Positions 25,730-35,764 of a DNA stretch of 64,000 nucleotides are shown here, in pieces. The notes under the pieces were generated by a model. The model ran no database searches, was not told the DNA's origin, and saw nothing but the letters and a program-made list of their open reading frames with translations. Numbering within the stretch: the stretch's first letter is position 1; every line of letters begins with the position of its first letter. The DNA is taken from assembly GCF_051860665.1 (NCBI RefSeq), contig NZ_JBHYDM010000003.1, forward strand, positions 248,001 to 312,000. Direction: 5' to 3'. A program made the position numbers and the translations under genes. Source of the stretch: Falsiroseomonas sp051860665. GTDB taxonomy: Bacteria; Pseudomonadota; Alphaproteobacteria; Acetobacterales; Acetobacteraceae.

Positions 25730-26169
25730 TCTGGATCCTGCTCGGCCTGGTCGCGCTGGGGGCGGAGCTGCTGCTGCCGGGCGTCTATCTGCTCTGGGCC
25801 GGGATTGCCGCGATCGGCACCGGTCTGGTGCTGCTGGTCGTCACCGGTCTCGGCTTCGGGCCCATCGTCCTGGTCTTCCTGGTGCTGCTGGCGGCGGGGG
25901 TGGCGGGCTCGCTGGCCCTCCGCCGTGGCCGCAGTGCGCCGGGCCTCCGGGTGAATGCGCCGGAGGCCGGCCTGGCCGGGCGGCGCGCGGTGCTGCTCTC
26001 CGGGCCCGATGGCGCGCCGCGGGTGCGGCTGGGCGACAGCGAATGGCCGGCCCGGCTGCCGCCCGGCCTGGCGCTGCCCCCGGTCGGTGCGCCGGTGCGG
26101 GTGGAGGCGGTGGAGGGTGTGGTGCTGGTGGTGCGGCCGATCCACGACGACATCGGGCAGCCCGCCTGA
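25714..26169 (+). CDS. NfeD-like membrane protein
   Basis: 151 residues. Hydrophobic segments occupy about residues 3-75 (GLIWILLGLVALGAELLLPG, then two more), followed by a C-terminal OB-fold-like soluble domain with LAGRRAVLLSGPDGAPRVRL and a basic/hydrophobic strand series. NfeD proteins partner SPFH proteins; the short form without a protease domain is the usual partner of QmcA-like proteins. The start is a GTG at 25714, overlapping the SPFH gene by 16 bases, with GGGGG about eight bases upstream. The stop overlaps the mlaA start by one base (TGATG). Position next to an SPFH gene is strong support. Confidence 0.85.
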   Translation: MEPGLIWILLGLVALGAELLLPGVYLLWAGIAAIGTGLVLLVVTGLGFGPIVLVFLVLLAAGVAGSLALRRGRSAPGLRVNAPEAGLAGRRAVLLSGPDGAPRVRLGDSEWPARLPPGLALPPVGAPVRVEAVEGVVLVVRPIHDDIGQPA

Positions 26170-26858
26170 TGCGGCCGCTTCTGCTGGCGGCGCTGCTGCT
26201 GGTGCCGGGGCTCGCCCAGGCAGCCTCCGATCCGCTGGAGGGGGTGAACCGCCGCATCCACGGCTTCAATCGCCTGGTGCAGGCCTGGGTGCTGGACCCG
26301 GTGGTCACCGCCTATGTCACCCATGCCCCCGCCCCGGTCCGCCAGGGCATCGCCAATGCCTTCGCCAATCTGCGGGAGCCGATCACGGCCATCTCCGGCC
26401 TGGCGGCGGGGGATTTCGGCCTGGCCTGGCATGCGACGGCCCGCTTCGGCATCAATTCCAGCCTCGGGCTCGGCGGGGTGCGGGACAGCGCGGCGGAATG
26501 GGGTTTCGGGCGGCGCGTCGCCGTGCCGGCGGATGCGGCCTGCGCCTGGGGGATCCCGAGCGGGCCTTATCTGGTGCTGCCGATCCTCGGCCCCTCGACG
26601 CTCCGCGATGCCGGGGCGCTGCTGGCCAGCAGCGCCGGCCTGGCCCAGGTGCTCGGCCCGCAGCTCTTCCTGCCCTGGCGGGGCGGTGACCTGCTGGTGG
26701 AATACAGCCAGCTCTCGGGCGAGCTCGGCCGCGTCGAGGCGCAGGCGCTGGATCCCTATGCGGTCTATCGCAGCGCCTATCTGCAGCGCCGGGCCGCGCT
26801 GTGCGCCGTGGACCGGGCGGCCCAGGCTGCAAGCGAGCAGGCCGCGGAGGAAGACTGA
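26169..26858 (+). CDS. mlaA: MlaA/VacJ-family outer-membrane phospholipid transport protein
   Basis: 229 residues. The signal peptide MRPLLLAALLLVPGLAQA ends in an Ala-X-Ala site followed directly by SDPLEGVNRRIHGFNR, the MlaA signature (usual form DPxExxNRxxFxFN). GINSSLGLGGVRDSAAEWG and GIPSGPYLVLPILGPST are further hallmarks. MlaA extracts surface-exposed phospholipids from the outer membrane and passes them to the Mla system. Most homologues are lipoproteins; here no cysteine lies at the cleavage site, so it should be processed by signal peptidase I. The MlaFEDCB genes are absent. The overlap with nfeD makes it the third gene of the SPFH operon. Confidence 0.9.
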   Translation: MRPLLLAALLLVPGLAQAASDPLEGVNRRIHGFNRLVQAWVLDPVVTAYVTHAPAPVRQGIANAFANLREPITAISGLAAGDFGLAWHATARFGINSSLGLGGVRDSAAEWGFGRRVAVPADAACAWGIPSGPYLVLPILGPSTLRDAGALLASSAGLAQVLGPQLFLPWRGGDLLVEYSQLSGELGRVEAQALDPYAVYRSAYLQRRAALCAVDRAAQAASEQAAEED

Positions 26859-26979
26859 CCACGGCGCAACGAAGTCGCCTCGCCGCTCCTCTCCTGGCTT
26901 GAAGCTCCCGCGCAACCCGGCCTAGCCTTGCGGCAAGTGCCCGGGAGCAACCTGGGCGCAGAGGAGGAGAGACGATCCC

Positions 26980-27969
26980 ATGACCCTGCTGTCCCGCCGT
27001 ACCCTGCTGGCCGCCAGCGGCGCCGCGCTGACCGCGCCGCTCGCCATGCCGGCCCTCGGCCAGGGCAACTGGCCGAACCGCCCGATCCAGCTGATCGTGC
27101 CCTGGGGCGCCGGCGGTGGCACGGATGCCACGGCGCGCATCGTGGGCAGCCTGCTGGAGCGGGACCTCGGCCAGCCGGTGAATGTGGTGAATCGCACCGG
27201 CGGCTCCGGCGTGGTCGGCCATTCCGCCATCGCGACGGCGGCTCCGGATGGCTACACCATCGGCATGATCACGGTGGAAATCACCATGATGCATTGGCAG
27301 GGGCTGACCCAGCTCAATCCCGAATCCTATACGCCGCTGGCGCTGATGAATTCGGATCCGCCCGGCGTGCAGGTGGCCACCAATTCGCCCTATGCCGATA
27401 TCAAGGCCCTGGCGGATGCCATCAAGGCGCGGCCGGCCGGCACCTTCAAGGCGAGCGGCACCGGCCAGGGCGGCATCTGGCACCTGGCCCTGGTCGGCTG
27501 GCTGCAGGCGATGGGGCTGAAGGGCGACCATGTGCGCTGGGTCCCCTCCAATGGCGCGGCGCCGGCGATGCAGGAACTGGCGGCGGGCGGCGTCGATATC
27601 GTCACCTGCTCGGTGCCCGAGGCGCGGGCGATGATCGATGCCGGCCGCGCCAAGTCGCTGGCGATCATGGCGCCGGAGCGCAACCCGATGTTCGCCCAGG
27701 TGCCCACCTTGAACGAGACGCTGGGCATCAACTACTCGGTCGGCGCCTGGCGCGGCATCGCGGCGCCGAAGGGTCTGCCGGCGCCGGTCGCCCAGCGCCT
27801 CGGCACGGCGCTGAAGGCGGCCTATGACAATCCGCAGTTCAAGGAGTTCATGACCAGCCGCGGCTTCGGCACGGTCTGGCAGGACGCCGCCGGCTTCGCC
27901 AGCTTCATGGCGGAGGGCGACCGCGCCATGGGCGATGCGATGCGCGGCGCGGGCCTCGCGCGCGGCTGA
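26980..27969 (+). CDS. tctC: Tripartite tricarboxylate transporter receptor TctC
   Basis: 329 residues. The signal peptide (LSRRTLLAASGAALTAPLAM) carries twin arginines and cleaves near ALGQ. QLIVPWGAGGGTDATARI, PVNVVNRTGGSGVVGHSAI and FKASGTGQGGIWHLAL are Bug/TctC hallmarks. It binds a carboxylate in the periplasm and delivers it to TctAB. GGAGGAGAG lies about ten bases before the ATG. tctB and tctA follow on the same strand, so this is a complete system, unlike the orphan receptor at 15.7 kb. A strong GC hairpin (27979-28002) follows its stop. Confidence 0.94.
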   Translation: MTLLSRRTLLAASGAALTAPLAMPALGQGNWPNRPIQLIVPWGAGGGTDATARIVGSLLERDLGQPVNVVNRTGGSGVVGHSAIATAAPDGYTIGMITVEITMMHWQGLTQLNPESYTPLALMNSDPPGVQVATNSPYADIKALADAIKARPAGTFKASGTGQGGIWHLALVGWLQAMGLKGDHVRWVPSNGAAPAMQELAAGGVDIVTCSVPEARAMIDAGRAKSLAIMAPERNPMFAQVPTLNETLGINYSVGAWRGIAAPKGLPAPVAQRLGTALKAAYDNPQFKEFMTSRGFGTVWQDAAGFASFMAEGDRAMGDAMRGAGLARG

Positions 27970-27978
27970 TCTCCTGGC

Positions 27979-28002
27979 GCGAGGGGGCCACGGCCCCCTC
28001 GC
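27979..28002 (+). other. GC-rich hairpin between tctC and tctB
   Basis: GCGAGGGGGCC at 27979-27989 pairs perfectly with GGCCCCCTCGC at 27992-28002. The stem is 10-11 bp with a 2-4 nt loop. It lies ten bases after the tctC stop. No T-run follows. The same arrangement occurs after dctP and after the ABC receptor gene, so a shared role in boosting receptor over permease expression is inferred. Confidence 0.65.
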
Positions 28003-28027
28003 CTGCGCCGCCTGCGGAAGGCCTGCC

Positions 28028-28492
28028 ATGCGAATGAACGATGCCCTGCTGGGCGCGATCCTGCTCGGCTTTGCCGGTTGGGTCTGGTGGCTGACCACCT
28101 ATTTCCCCGCCTTTCCCGGCCAGGACTATGGGCCGAACCTGTTCCCGCGCATCCTGGCCGCGGGCATCGGGCTTTGCGCGCTCACGCTCCTGCTGCGCGG
28201 CCTTCGGGCACGGCAGCCGCTGCTGGTGGTGGAGGGGTGGATGGCGCAGCCGGCGCGGCTGGCCTCCTTCCTGCTGATCCCCGGCGCCGCCCTGGCCTAT
28301 ATCCTGCTGTCCGACCCGCTCGGCTTCATCCCCACCGCCTTCCTGCTGCTGCTCGGCCTGTTCCTGTGGTTCCAGGCGCGGCCGGCGGTGGCGCTGCCGG
28401 TGGCGGCGGGCATGACGCTGCTGGTGCACTGGTTCTTCGCCGGGCTGATGCGCGTGCCGCTGCCGCGCGGCATCCTCGACAGCGTCTTGTGA
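28028..28492 (+). CDS. tctB: Tripartite tricarboxylate transporter small subunit TctB
   Basis: 154 residues with four hydrophobic segments, the usual TctB size and layout. FAGWVWWLTTYFPAFPGQDY opens the protein and contains the family-typical FP-x-x-P-G-x-D/x-G-P-x-x-F/L-P run, completed by GPNLFPRILA; the C-terminal half has DPLGFIPTAFLLLLGLF. It is the small membrane subunit that stabilises TctA. GGAAGG lies about six bases upstream of the ATG. Ten bases separate its stop from tctA. Confidence 0.9.
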   Translation: MRMNDALLGAILLGFAGWVWWLTTYFPAFPGQDYGPNLFPRILAAGIGLCALTLLLRGLRARQPLLVVEGWMAQPARLASFLLIPGAALAYILLSDPLGFIPTAFLLLLGLFLWFQARPAVALPVAAGMTLLVHWFFAGLMRVPLPRGILDSVL

Positions 28493-28502
28493 GGGCCGAC
28501 CG

Positions 28503-29996
28503 ATGGACACGCTGATCCAGGCCTTCGGCATGGTCTTCGACCCCTTCGTGCTGGGGGTGATCGCGGTCTCCGCCGTCTTCGGCATGTTCGTGGGCGCCAT
28601 GCCGGGGCTGACCGCCACCATGGCCACCGCGCTGCTGGTGCCCGTCACCTTCTTCATGCCGCCGGTCCCCGCGCTGGGCGCCATCGTGACGGCGACCGCC
28701 ATGGCGATCTTCGCGGGCGATATCCCGGCGGCGATGCTGCGCATGCCGGGCACGCCGGCCTCCGCGGCCTATGCGGATGAATCCTACGCCATGACGCAGA
28801 AGGGGCAGTTGAACCTCTGCATGGGCGTGAACCTGGTTTTCTCCGTCGCCGGCGGGCTGATCGGCGTGGTGGTGCTGATCGCCTTCGCGCCGATGCTGGC
28901 GGAAGTCGCCATCAATTTCTCTTCCTACGAGTATTTCTGGCTGGCCTGCCTGGGCCTGACCTGCGCGGTGTTCATGTCGAACGCCGACCCCGTGAAGGGA
29001 TTTCTGTCGCTGTTCTTCGGGCTGCTGCTGGCCACCGTCGGCATCGACCCGGCGGCAGGCTTCCCGCGCTTCACCTTCGACAATGTCGACCTGATGTCCG
29101 GCATCAACTTCGTCCCCACCATGATCGGCATGTTCGCGGTCAGCGAGCTGATGCGCGGCGCGGTGACGGTGGATGTGGCGGCCAAGGCGGTGACCCAGGC
29201 GGTGGGCAATATGTTCCGCGGCGTCGGCGGCGTCTTTCGTCGCTACTGGTGGAATTTCCTGCGCGGCAGCGCCATCGGCACGGCGATCGGCGCCCTGCCC
29301 GGCGCGGGCGCCGATATCGCCGCCTGGATCAGCTATGCGGTGGCCAAGCGCTTCTCCCGGGAGCCGGAGAAATTCGGCACGGGCGAGGTGGAGGGCATCG
29401 TGGATGCGACCTCGGCCAACAACTCGGCACTCGCGGCCGCCTGGATCCCGGCGCTCGTCTTCGGCATTCCGGGTGACAGCATCACCGCCATCGTCATCGG
29501 CGTGCTCTATATGAAGGGCATGAACCCCGGCCCCACGGTGTTCCAGGAAAACCCGCAGCTGATCTATGCGGTCTTCCTGATCTTCATCCTGGCCAACCTG
29601 CTGATGTTCCCGCTGGGCTGGGCCGCCATCAAGTCCGCCCGGCAGATCCTGCGGGTGCCGCGCAACCTGCTGCTGCCCGTCATCCTGCTGTTCTGCCTGG
29701 TGGGCAGCTTCGCCATGACCAACAGCCTCTATGGCGTGGTGCTGATGCTGGTGATGGGCCTGCTGGGCTGGGTGATGGAGGAGCACGGCATCCCCGTGGC
29801 GCCGCTGATCCTGGGCCTGGTGCTGGGGGAGATGCTGGAGCAGACCTTCGTGCAGTCCATGATCAAGGCGGACGGGTCCTTCCTGGAATTCTTCAGCCGC
29901 CCGATCGCCGGCACGCTGGGGGTGGCGACGCTGCTGATCTGGCTGGTGATGCTGGCGCGCGGCGTCCGGCGCGCGCCGGTGGCCGCAGCGGCATGA
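28503..29996 (+). CDS. tctA: Tripartite tricarboxylate transporter large permease TctA
   Basis: 497 residues with about eleven to twelve hydrophobic segments. TctA hallmarks include GMFVGAMPGLTATMATALLVP near 28 (quoted here in part as VGAMPGLTATMATALL), GDIPAAMLRMPGTPASAA near 75 and ALPGAGADIAAWISYAVAKR near 262. VFGIPGDSITAIVIG near 320 is the second glycine-rich repeat. It is the transporting subunit of the proton- or sodium-driven carboxylate system. Its stop overlaps the MaoC-like start (ATGA), so the last gene is likely coupled to uptake. Confidence 0.95.
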   Translation: MDTLIQAFGMVFDPFVLGVIAVSAVFGMFVGAMPGLTATMATALLVPVTFFMPPVPALGAIVTATAMAIFAGDIPAAMLRMPGTPASAAYADESYAMTQKGQLNLCMGVNLVFSVAGGLIGVVVLIAFAPMLAEVAINFSSYEYFWLACLGLTCAVFMSNADPVKGFLSLFFGLLLATVGIDPAAGFPRFTFDNVDLMSGINFVPTMIGMFAVSELMRGAVTVDVAAKAVTQAVGNMFRGVGGVFRRYWWNFLRGSAIGTAIGALPGAGADIAAWISYAVAKRFSREPEKFGTGEVEGIVDATSANNSALAAAWIPALVFGIPGDSITAIVIGVLYMKGMNPGPTVFQENPQLIYAVFLIFILANLLMFPLGWAAIKSARQILRVPRNLLLPVILLFCLVGSFAMTNSLYGVVLMLVMGLLGWVMEEHGIPVAPLILGLVLGEMLEQTFVQSMIKADGSFLEFFSRPIAGTLGVATLLIWLVMLARGVRRAPVAAAA

Positions 29997-30436
29997 GGGC
30001 GCTGCGCTCGGCGGATGAGCTGGCGCAAGGCATGGAATTCGACCTCGGCGGCTTTGTTCTGCCGCGGGCGGAGGTGCTGGATTTCGCCCGGCGCTGGGAC
30101 CCGCAGCCCTTCCACCTGGATGAGGAAGCGGCACGCCAGTCCGTCTTCGGCCGGCTGGTGGCCAGCGGGCTGCACACCTATTCCGCCGCCGTCGGCCACC
30201 TGATCCGCAGCGGGCTGCTGGCGGAGATCAACTTGGCCGGCGGCGGGGCGGAGCTGATCTGGCCGGCGCCGCTGGAGCCGGACCAGCCGGTGACCATGCG
30301 CCTGCAGGTGGCGGAGATACGCACCAGCCGCAGCAAGCCGGAGATGGCGGTGGCGAAGCTGCGCTACCTGGTCGCCACCGCCGCGGAAGGCCGGGTGGTG
30401 CTGGACGCGCTGGGCACCCACTTCCTCAGGCGCTGA
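29993..30436 (+). CDS. MaoC-like dehydratase/hotdog protein
   Basis: 147 residues. The hydratase-2 type motif is visible in a reduced form: DFARRWDPQPFHLDEEAA (Asp and His near 36-42), then VFGRLVASGLHTYS, typical of MaoC-like proteins. VGHLIRSGLL and MRLQVAEIRTSRSKPEMAV continue the hotdog fold. The family hydrates enoyl-CoA or related thioesters, and short members with unknown substrates are common beside TctABC systems. The start overlaps the tctA stop (ATGA), so it may process the imported acid after CoA activation; that is inference. Confidence 0.8.
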   Translation: MRALRSADELAQGMEFDLGGFVLPRAEVLDFARRWDPQPFHLDEEAARQSVFGRLVASGLHTYSAAVGHLIRSGLLAEINLAGGGAELIWPAPLEPDQPVTMRLQVAEIRTSRSKPEMAVAKLRYLVATAAEGRVVLDALGTHFLRR

Positions 30437-30447
30437 AAACGCCAAAC

Positions 30448-30471
30448 GGCACGGGGGTTGCCCCCCGCGCC
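30448..30471 (-). terminator. Possible terminator for the EF-G gene
   Basis: The minus strand reads a GC-rich stem (30471 down to 30448, one mismatch, loop of four) followed by GTTTGGCGTTTTC. The stem pairs GGCACGGGGG with the CCCCCGCGCC side. The T-rich tail is interrupted, so termination may be partial. It lies 28 bases after the EF-G stop and between two convergent genes, so it could also stop transcription from the tct operon. Confidence 0.5.
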
Positions 30472-30498
30472 GCCTGCTGTCGCCAATCCCGGATGGGA

Positions 30499-32580
<2,082 letters not shown>

Positions 32581-32822
32581 GATGGGTCTCCATAGGCGAA
32601 AGCGGGTCCGACCGCGGGCTTCCGCCCGTTGCCGCCCGCGCAATGATTCGAGTATCGTCTTCTCGCGGCGGGACATGCCCTCTCCCCGCGGGTTTTGCAA
32701 GCGTCCGCGCGCGGATCGGGCGGGGCCCGGGCCGCGGGTCGCCCGGGAGGGAGCCCTCCAGGTCACCCTATGTCACGAAAGCCTGCGGTGAAACCGCGGC
32801 GGTGCATGCTAGTTTAGGGGTC

Positions 32823-34133
32823 ATGAACACCCCGGCCCATATCGCCGCCATCCGCTTCGGGCTCGGCCTTCGGCTCGGCGAAGCCCCGCCGGCGCAGCCC
32901 GAGGCCTGGCTGCTGCAGCAGATCGACCGCCCCGCCGCGCCGCCCGAGGGCGCGAGCCTGGCCCAGGCGCTGGAGGTGCGCGGCGCGGATCTCGCCGCCC
33001 GCCGCGCGCGGGACCCGGTGGGCGACCCGGTGCAGACCCGCGCCGCAGTGGCCGCGCTGCTGCGGACCGAGACCCTGGCCTGGGCCAACCGACGCCTGAC
33101 CGCCGAGCAGCCCTTCCGGGAAAGGCTGGTCGATTTCTGGATGAATCATTTCACCGTCAGCCGCCGCTCCGGCAGCCTCGCGCTGCTGATCGGCAGCTAT
33201 GAGCGGGATGCCATCCGCCCGCATGTCACCGGCCGCTTCGCCGATATGGTGCTGGCGGTGGCACGCCACCCGGCCATGCTGATCTACCTGGACAATGCCG
33301 GCTCCCTCGGCCCGAACAGCCCCGGCGGCCGCCGCAGCCGCCGCGGGCTGAACGAGAACCTGGCGCGGGAGATGCTGGAGTTGCACACCCTGTCGCCCGC
33401 CGGCGGCTATACCCAGAGCGATGTGCAGGAGCTGGCCAAGATCCTGACCGGCTGGTCCTTCGAGGGGACGCGCGAGCCCTACGGCTTCGTCTTCCGCGGC
33501 AACAATCACGAGCCGGGCGAGAAGCGCCTGCTGGGCCGCCGCTTCGGGCATGGCGAGGCGGCGGGCGAGGAGGCGATCCGCTTCCTGGCGGAACATCCGG
33601 CCACCTGGCGCCACCTGGCGGTGAAGCTGGCGCGGCATTTCGTGGCGGACCAGCCCCCGCCCGCCGCCGTCACCGCGCTGGAACGCACGCTGCGGGAGAC
33701 CAAGGGCGACCTTGCCGCCACCGCCCGCACCCTGGTCGCCCTGCCCCAGGCCTGGGACCCGCCGCTCGGCAAGTTCCGGGCGCCGCAGGACTATACCATT
33801 GCCGCCTGCCGGGCGCTCGGCCTGCCGGAGGCGCAGGCGCGGCTGCTGCTGAATGGCATGAACAGCCTGTCCCAGCCGCTCTGGACCGCGCAGCAGCCGA
33901 TCGGCTGGGCCGATGTGGCGGCGGAATGGGCGACGCCGGAGGCGCTGATGCGCCGGGTGGACTGGGCCTTCACCCTGGCCGGGCGGATGGAGCGGCTGGA
34001 GCCCGGTGCGGTGGCGGAGGCCGCCCTCGGCCCCCTCGCCCGCGCCGAGACCGTCACCGAGATGCGTCGCGCCGGATCGGTGCGCGACGCGCTGACCCTG
34101 CTGCTCGGCAGCCCGGAGTTCATGCACCGATGA
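32823..34133 (+). CDS. DUF1800 family protein
   Basis: 436 residues with DUF1800 hallmarks: RFGLGLRLGE at the start, ERLVDFWMNHFTVS near 100, NENLAREMLELHTLSP near 178 and LTGWSFEG near 207. The function of the family is unknown; members are nearly always next to a DUF1501 gene, as here. No signal peptide is visible with this start. The preceding 242 bases, divergent from the EF-G gene, show no clear promoter or structure beyond scattered GC palindromes. Its stop overlaps the DUF1501 start (ATGA). Confidence 0.9.
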   Translation: MNTPAHIAAIRFGLGLRLGEAPPAQPEAWLLQQIDRPAAPPEGASLAQALEVRGADLAARRARDPVGDPVQTRAAVAALLRTETLAWANRRLTAEQPFRERLVDFWMNHFTVSRRSGSLALLIGSYERDAIRPHVTGRFADMVLAVARHPAMLIYLDNAGSLGPNSPGGRRSRRGLNENLAREMLELHTLSPAGGYTQSDVQELAKILTGWSFEGTREPYGFVFRGNNHEPGEKRLLGRRFGHGEAAGEEAIRFLAEHPATWRHLAVKLARHFVADQPPPAAVTALERTLRETKGDLAATARTLVALPQAWDPPLGKFRAPQDYTIAACRALGLPEAQARLLLNGMNSLSQPLWTAQQPIGWADVAAEWATPEALMRRVDWAFTLAGRMERLEPGAVAEAALGPLARAETVTEMRRAGSVRDALTLLLGSPEFMHR

Positions 34134-35332
34134 GCGCACCCCACGCCTCCTTCAACATCGGCCGGCGCGGCCTGCTGCTCGGCCTCGGCGCCACCTTCGT
34201 GGCCGGCCGGGCGCGGCTTGCCTTCGGCCAGGCGCCGGGCGACCGCCGGCTGGTCGTCATCCTGCTGCGCGGGGCGCTGGATGGGCTTTTCGTGGTGCAG
34301 CCCTATGGCGACCCCGCCCTGAAGGGGCTGCGGGAGCGGCTGGCGCTGCCGGAGCCGGGCCGAAGGGACGGCGAACAGGAGGGGCTGCTCGACCTCGGCG
34401 GCACCTTCGGGCTGCATCCGGCGCTGGCGAACCTGCATGGGATGTTCACGGCCAACGAGGCGACCGTGCTGCATGCGGTGGCCGGCCCCTATCGCAGCCG
34501 CAGCCATTTCGAGGCGCAGGACCTGCTGGAATCCGGCAGCGGCCAGCGCATGGCCAGCGGCTGGCTGAACCGGGCCCTGCAGGCGCTGCCGGCCGGGCAG
34601 CAGGCCCGCACCGGGCTCGCCATCGGAACCGGCGTGCCGCTGCTGCTGCGCGGGCCGGTGCCGGTCGGCGCCTATGCCCCGCCGGGGCTGGATCGCCCGG
34701 CGCCGGAGCTGATGTACCGCCTGGCCGCGCTGCAGCAGGCCGATCCCCTGACCGGCCCCGCCTTCGCCGAGGGCATGCGCGCCCGCGGCTTCGTGGCCCA
34801 GACGCTCGGCACGCCGGAGCGGGAGCGGGTGACCTTCGCGACGCTCGCCGGCACCGCCGGGCGGCTGCTGGCCGAGGCGGGCGGACCCCGCGTGGCGGCC
34901 CTGGAACTGGGGGGCTGGGACACGCATGCGCAGCAGATGGGCCGCATCATGGGCCCGCTGCGCGCGCTGGATGAGGGGCTCGCCCAGCTGAAGGAAGGCC
35001 TCGGCGCCGAATGGGCCAGAACCGCCGTGCTGGTGGTGACGGAATTCGGCCGTACCGCGCGGGTGAACGGCAACCAGGGCACGGACCACGGCACCGGTGG
35101 CGTCGCCTTCCTGGCCGGTGGCGCCGTCACCGGCGGGCGGGTGGTGGCCGATTGGCCTGGGCTGGCGGAGGACAAGCTCTTCGAGAACCGGGACCTGCAG
35201 CCCACCCAGGACCTGCGCAGCATCGCCAAGGGCCTGCTGCGAGACCATCTGCGGCTGCCCGAGGCCGCGGTGGCGCAGGCCTTTCCGGGCAGCAGCGAGG
35301 CGCCGGCCATGCGGGGCCTGGTGCGCGCCTGA
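34130..35332 (+). CDS. DUF1501 family protein with Tat signal
   Basis: 400 residues. The N-terminus FNIGRRGLLLGLGATFVAG is a twin-arginine signal, so the protein is probably exported folded to the periplasm. Sulfatase/alkaline-phosphatase-like DUF1501 features are LVVILLRGALDGLFVVQPYG near 34-53, GPYRSRSHFEAQD near 121, GGWDTHAQQMGR near 261 and VTEFGRTARVNGNQGTDHGTG near 302 (shown in part: TEFGRTARVNGNQGTDHG). The function is unknown. It is coupled to DUF1800 by an ATGA overlap, suggesting that the two products work together. Confidence 0.9.
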   Translation: MSAPHASFNIGRRGLLLGLGATFVAGRARLAFGQAPGDRRLVVILLRGALDGLFVVQPYGDPALKGLRERLALPEPGRRDGEQEGLLDLGGTFGLHPALANLHGMFTANEATVLHAVAGPYRSRSHFEAQDLLESGSGQRMASGWLNRALQALPAGQQARTGLAIGTGVPLLLRGPVPVGAYAPPGLDRPAPELMYRLAALQQADPLTGPAFAEGMRARGFVAQTLGTPERERVTFATLAGTAGRLLAEAGGPRVAALELGGWDTHAQQMGRIMGPLRALDEGLAQLKEGLGAEWARTAVLVVTEFGRTARVNGNQGTDHGTGGVAFLAGGAVTGGRVVADWPGLAEDKLFENRDLQPTQDLRSIAKGLLRDHLRLPEAAVAQAFPGSSEAPAMRGLVRA

Positions 35333-35394
35333 CGCCGCGCAACCGCCGCCGCGCGGGCGGCGTTGCAACCGGGAACAGGACAGGACCTTCCCGG

Positions 35395-35721
35395 ATGGCC
35401 GAACGTTTCCCGATCTATCGCTACGAGACGCAGCACGAGGACGGCACGGTGGAGCCGCGCTATTCCTTCGCCCCCATGGAAGGCGTCGGCTATGCCGGCC
35501 GGGGCAGCGCCACCAGCGCCGGGAATGCGGATACCCCGGCCACCAAGGCGCGGCCGGCCGGTCATATCGAGGCGCCGGCGGGCTCGCAGATCGTCAATGT
35601 CGAGCCGCCGACGCTGGAGGTGCCGAGCCGCGGCAAGGTGGATGTCTCGGCCGTGATCGGCGTGACGGAGGGCGAGACCTCCGCGCCCAGTGACGTGGTG
35701 CGCTGGCGCCCGGCGGGCTGA
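35395..35721 (+). CDS. Small hypothetical protein
   Basis: 108 residues that I do not recognise. The sequence is polar and low in hydrophobic stretches, with no signal peptide or membrane segment. It opens MAERFPIYRYETQHEDGTVE and ends DVVRWRPAG. A glycine/serine/alanine-rich middle (GRGSATSAGNADTPATKA) suggests partial disorder. The frame is open far upstream, but that part is antisense-like sequence inside DUF1501. The start has only a weak GGAACAGGACAGGA purine stretch before it. It lies 62 bases after DUF1501 and 43 before queA, so it could belong to either unit or stand alone. Confidence 0.55.
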   Translation: MAERFPIYRYETQHEDGTVEPRYSFAPMEGVGYAGRGSATSAGNADTPATKARPAGHIEAPAGSQIVNVEPPTLEVPSRGKVDVSAVIGVTEGETSAPSDVVRWRPAG

Positions 35722-35764
35722 TCCAACTGGACAAGGCGGGCGCGGCGGGTCACATGCCGCGCCC

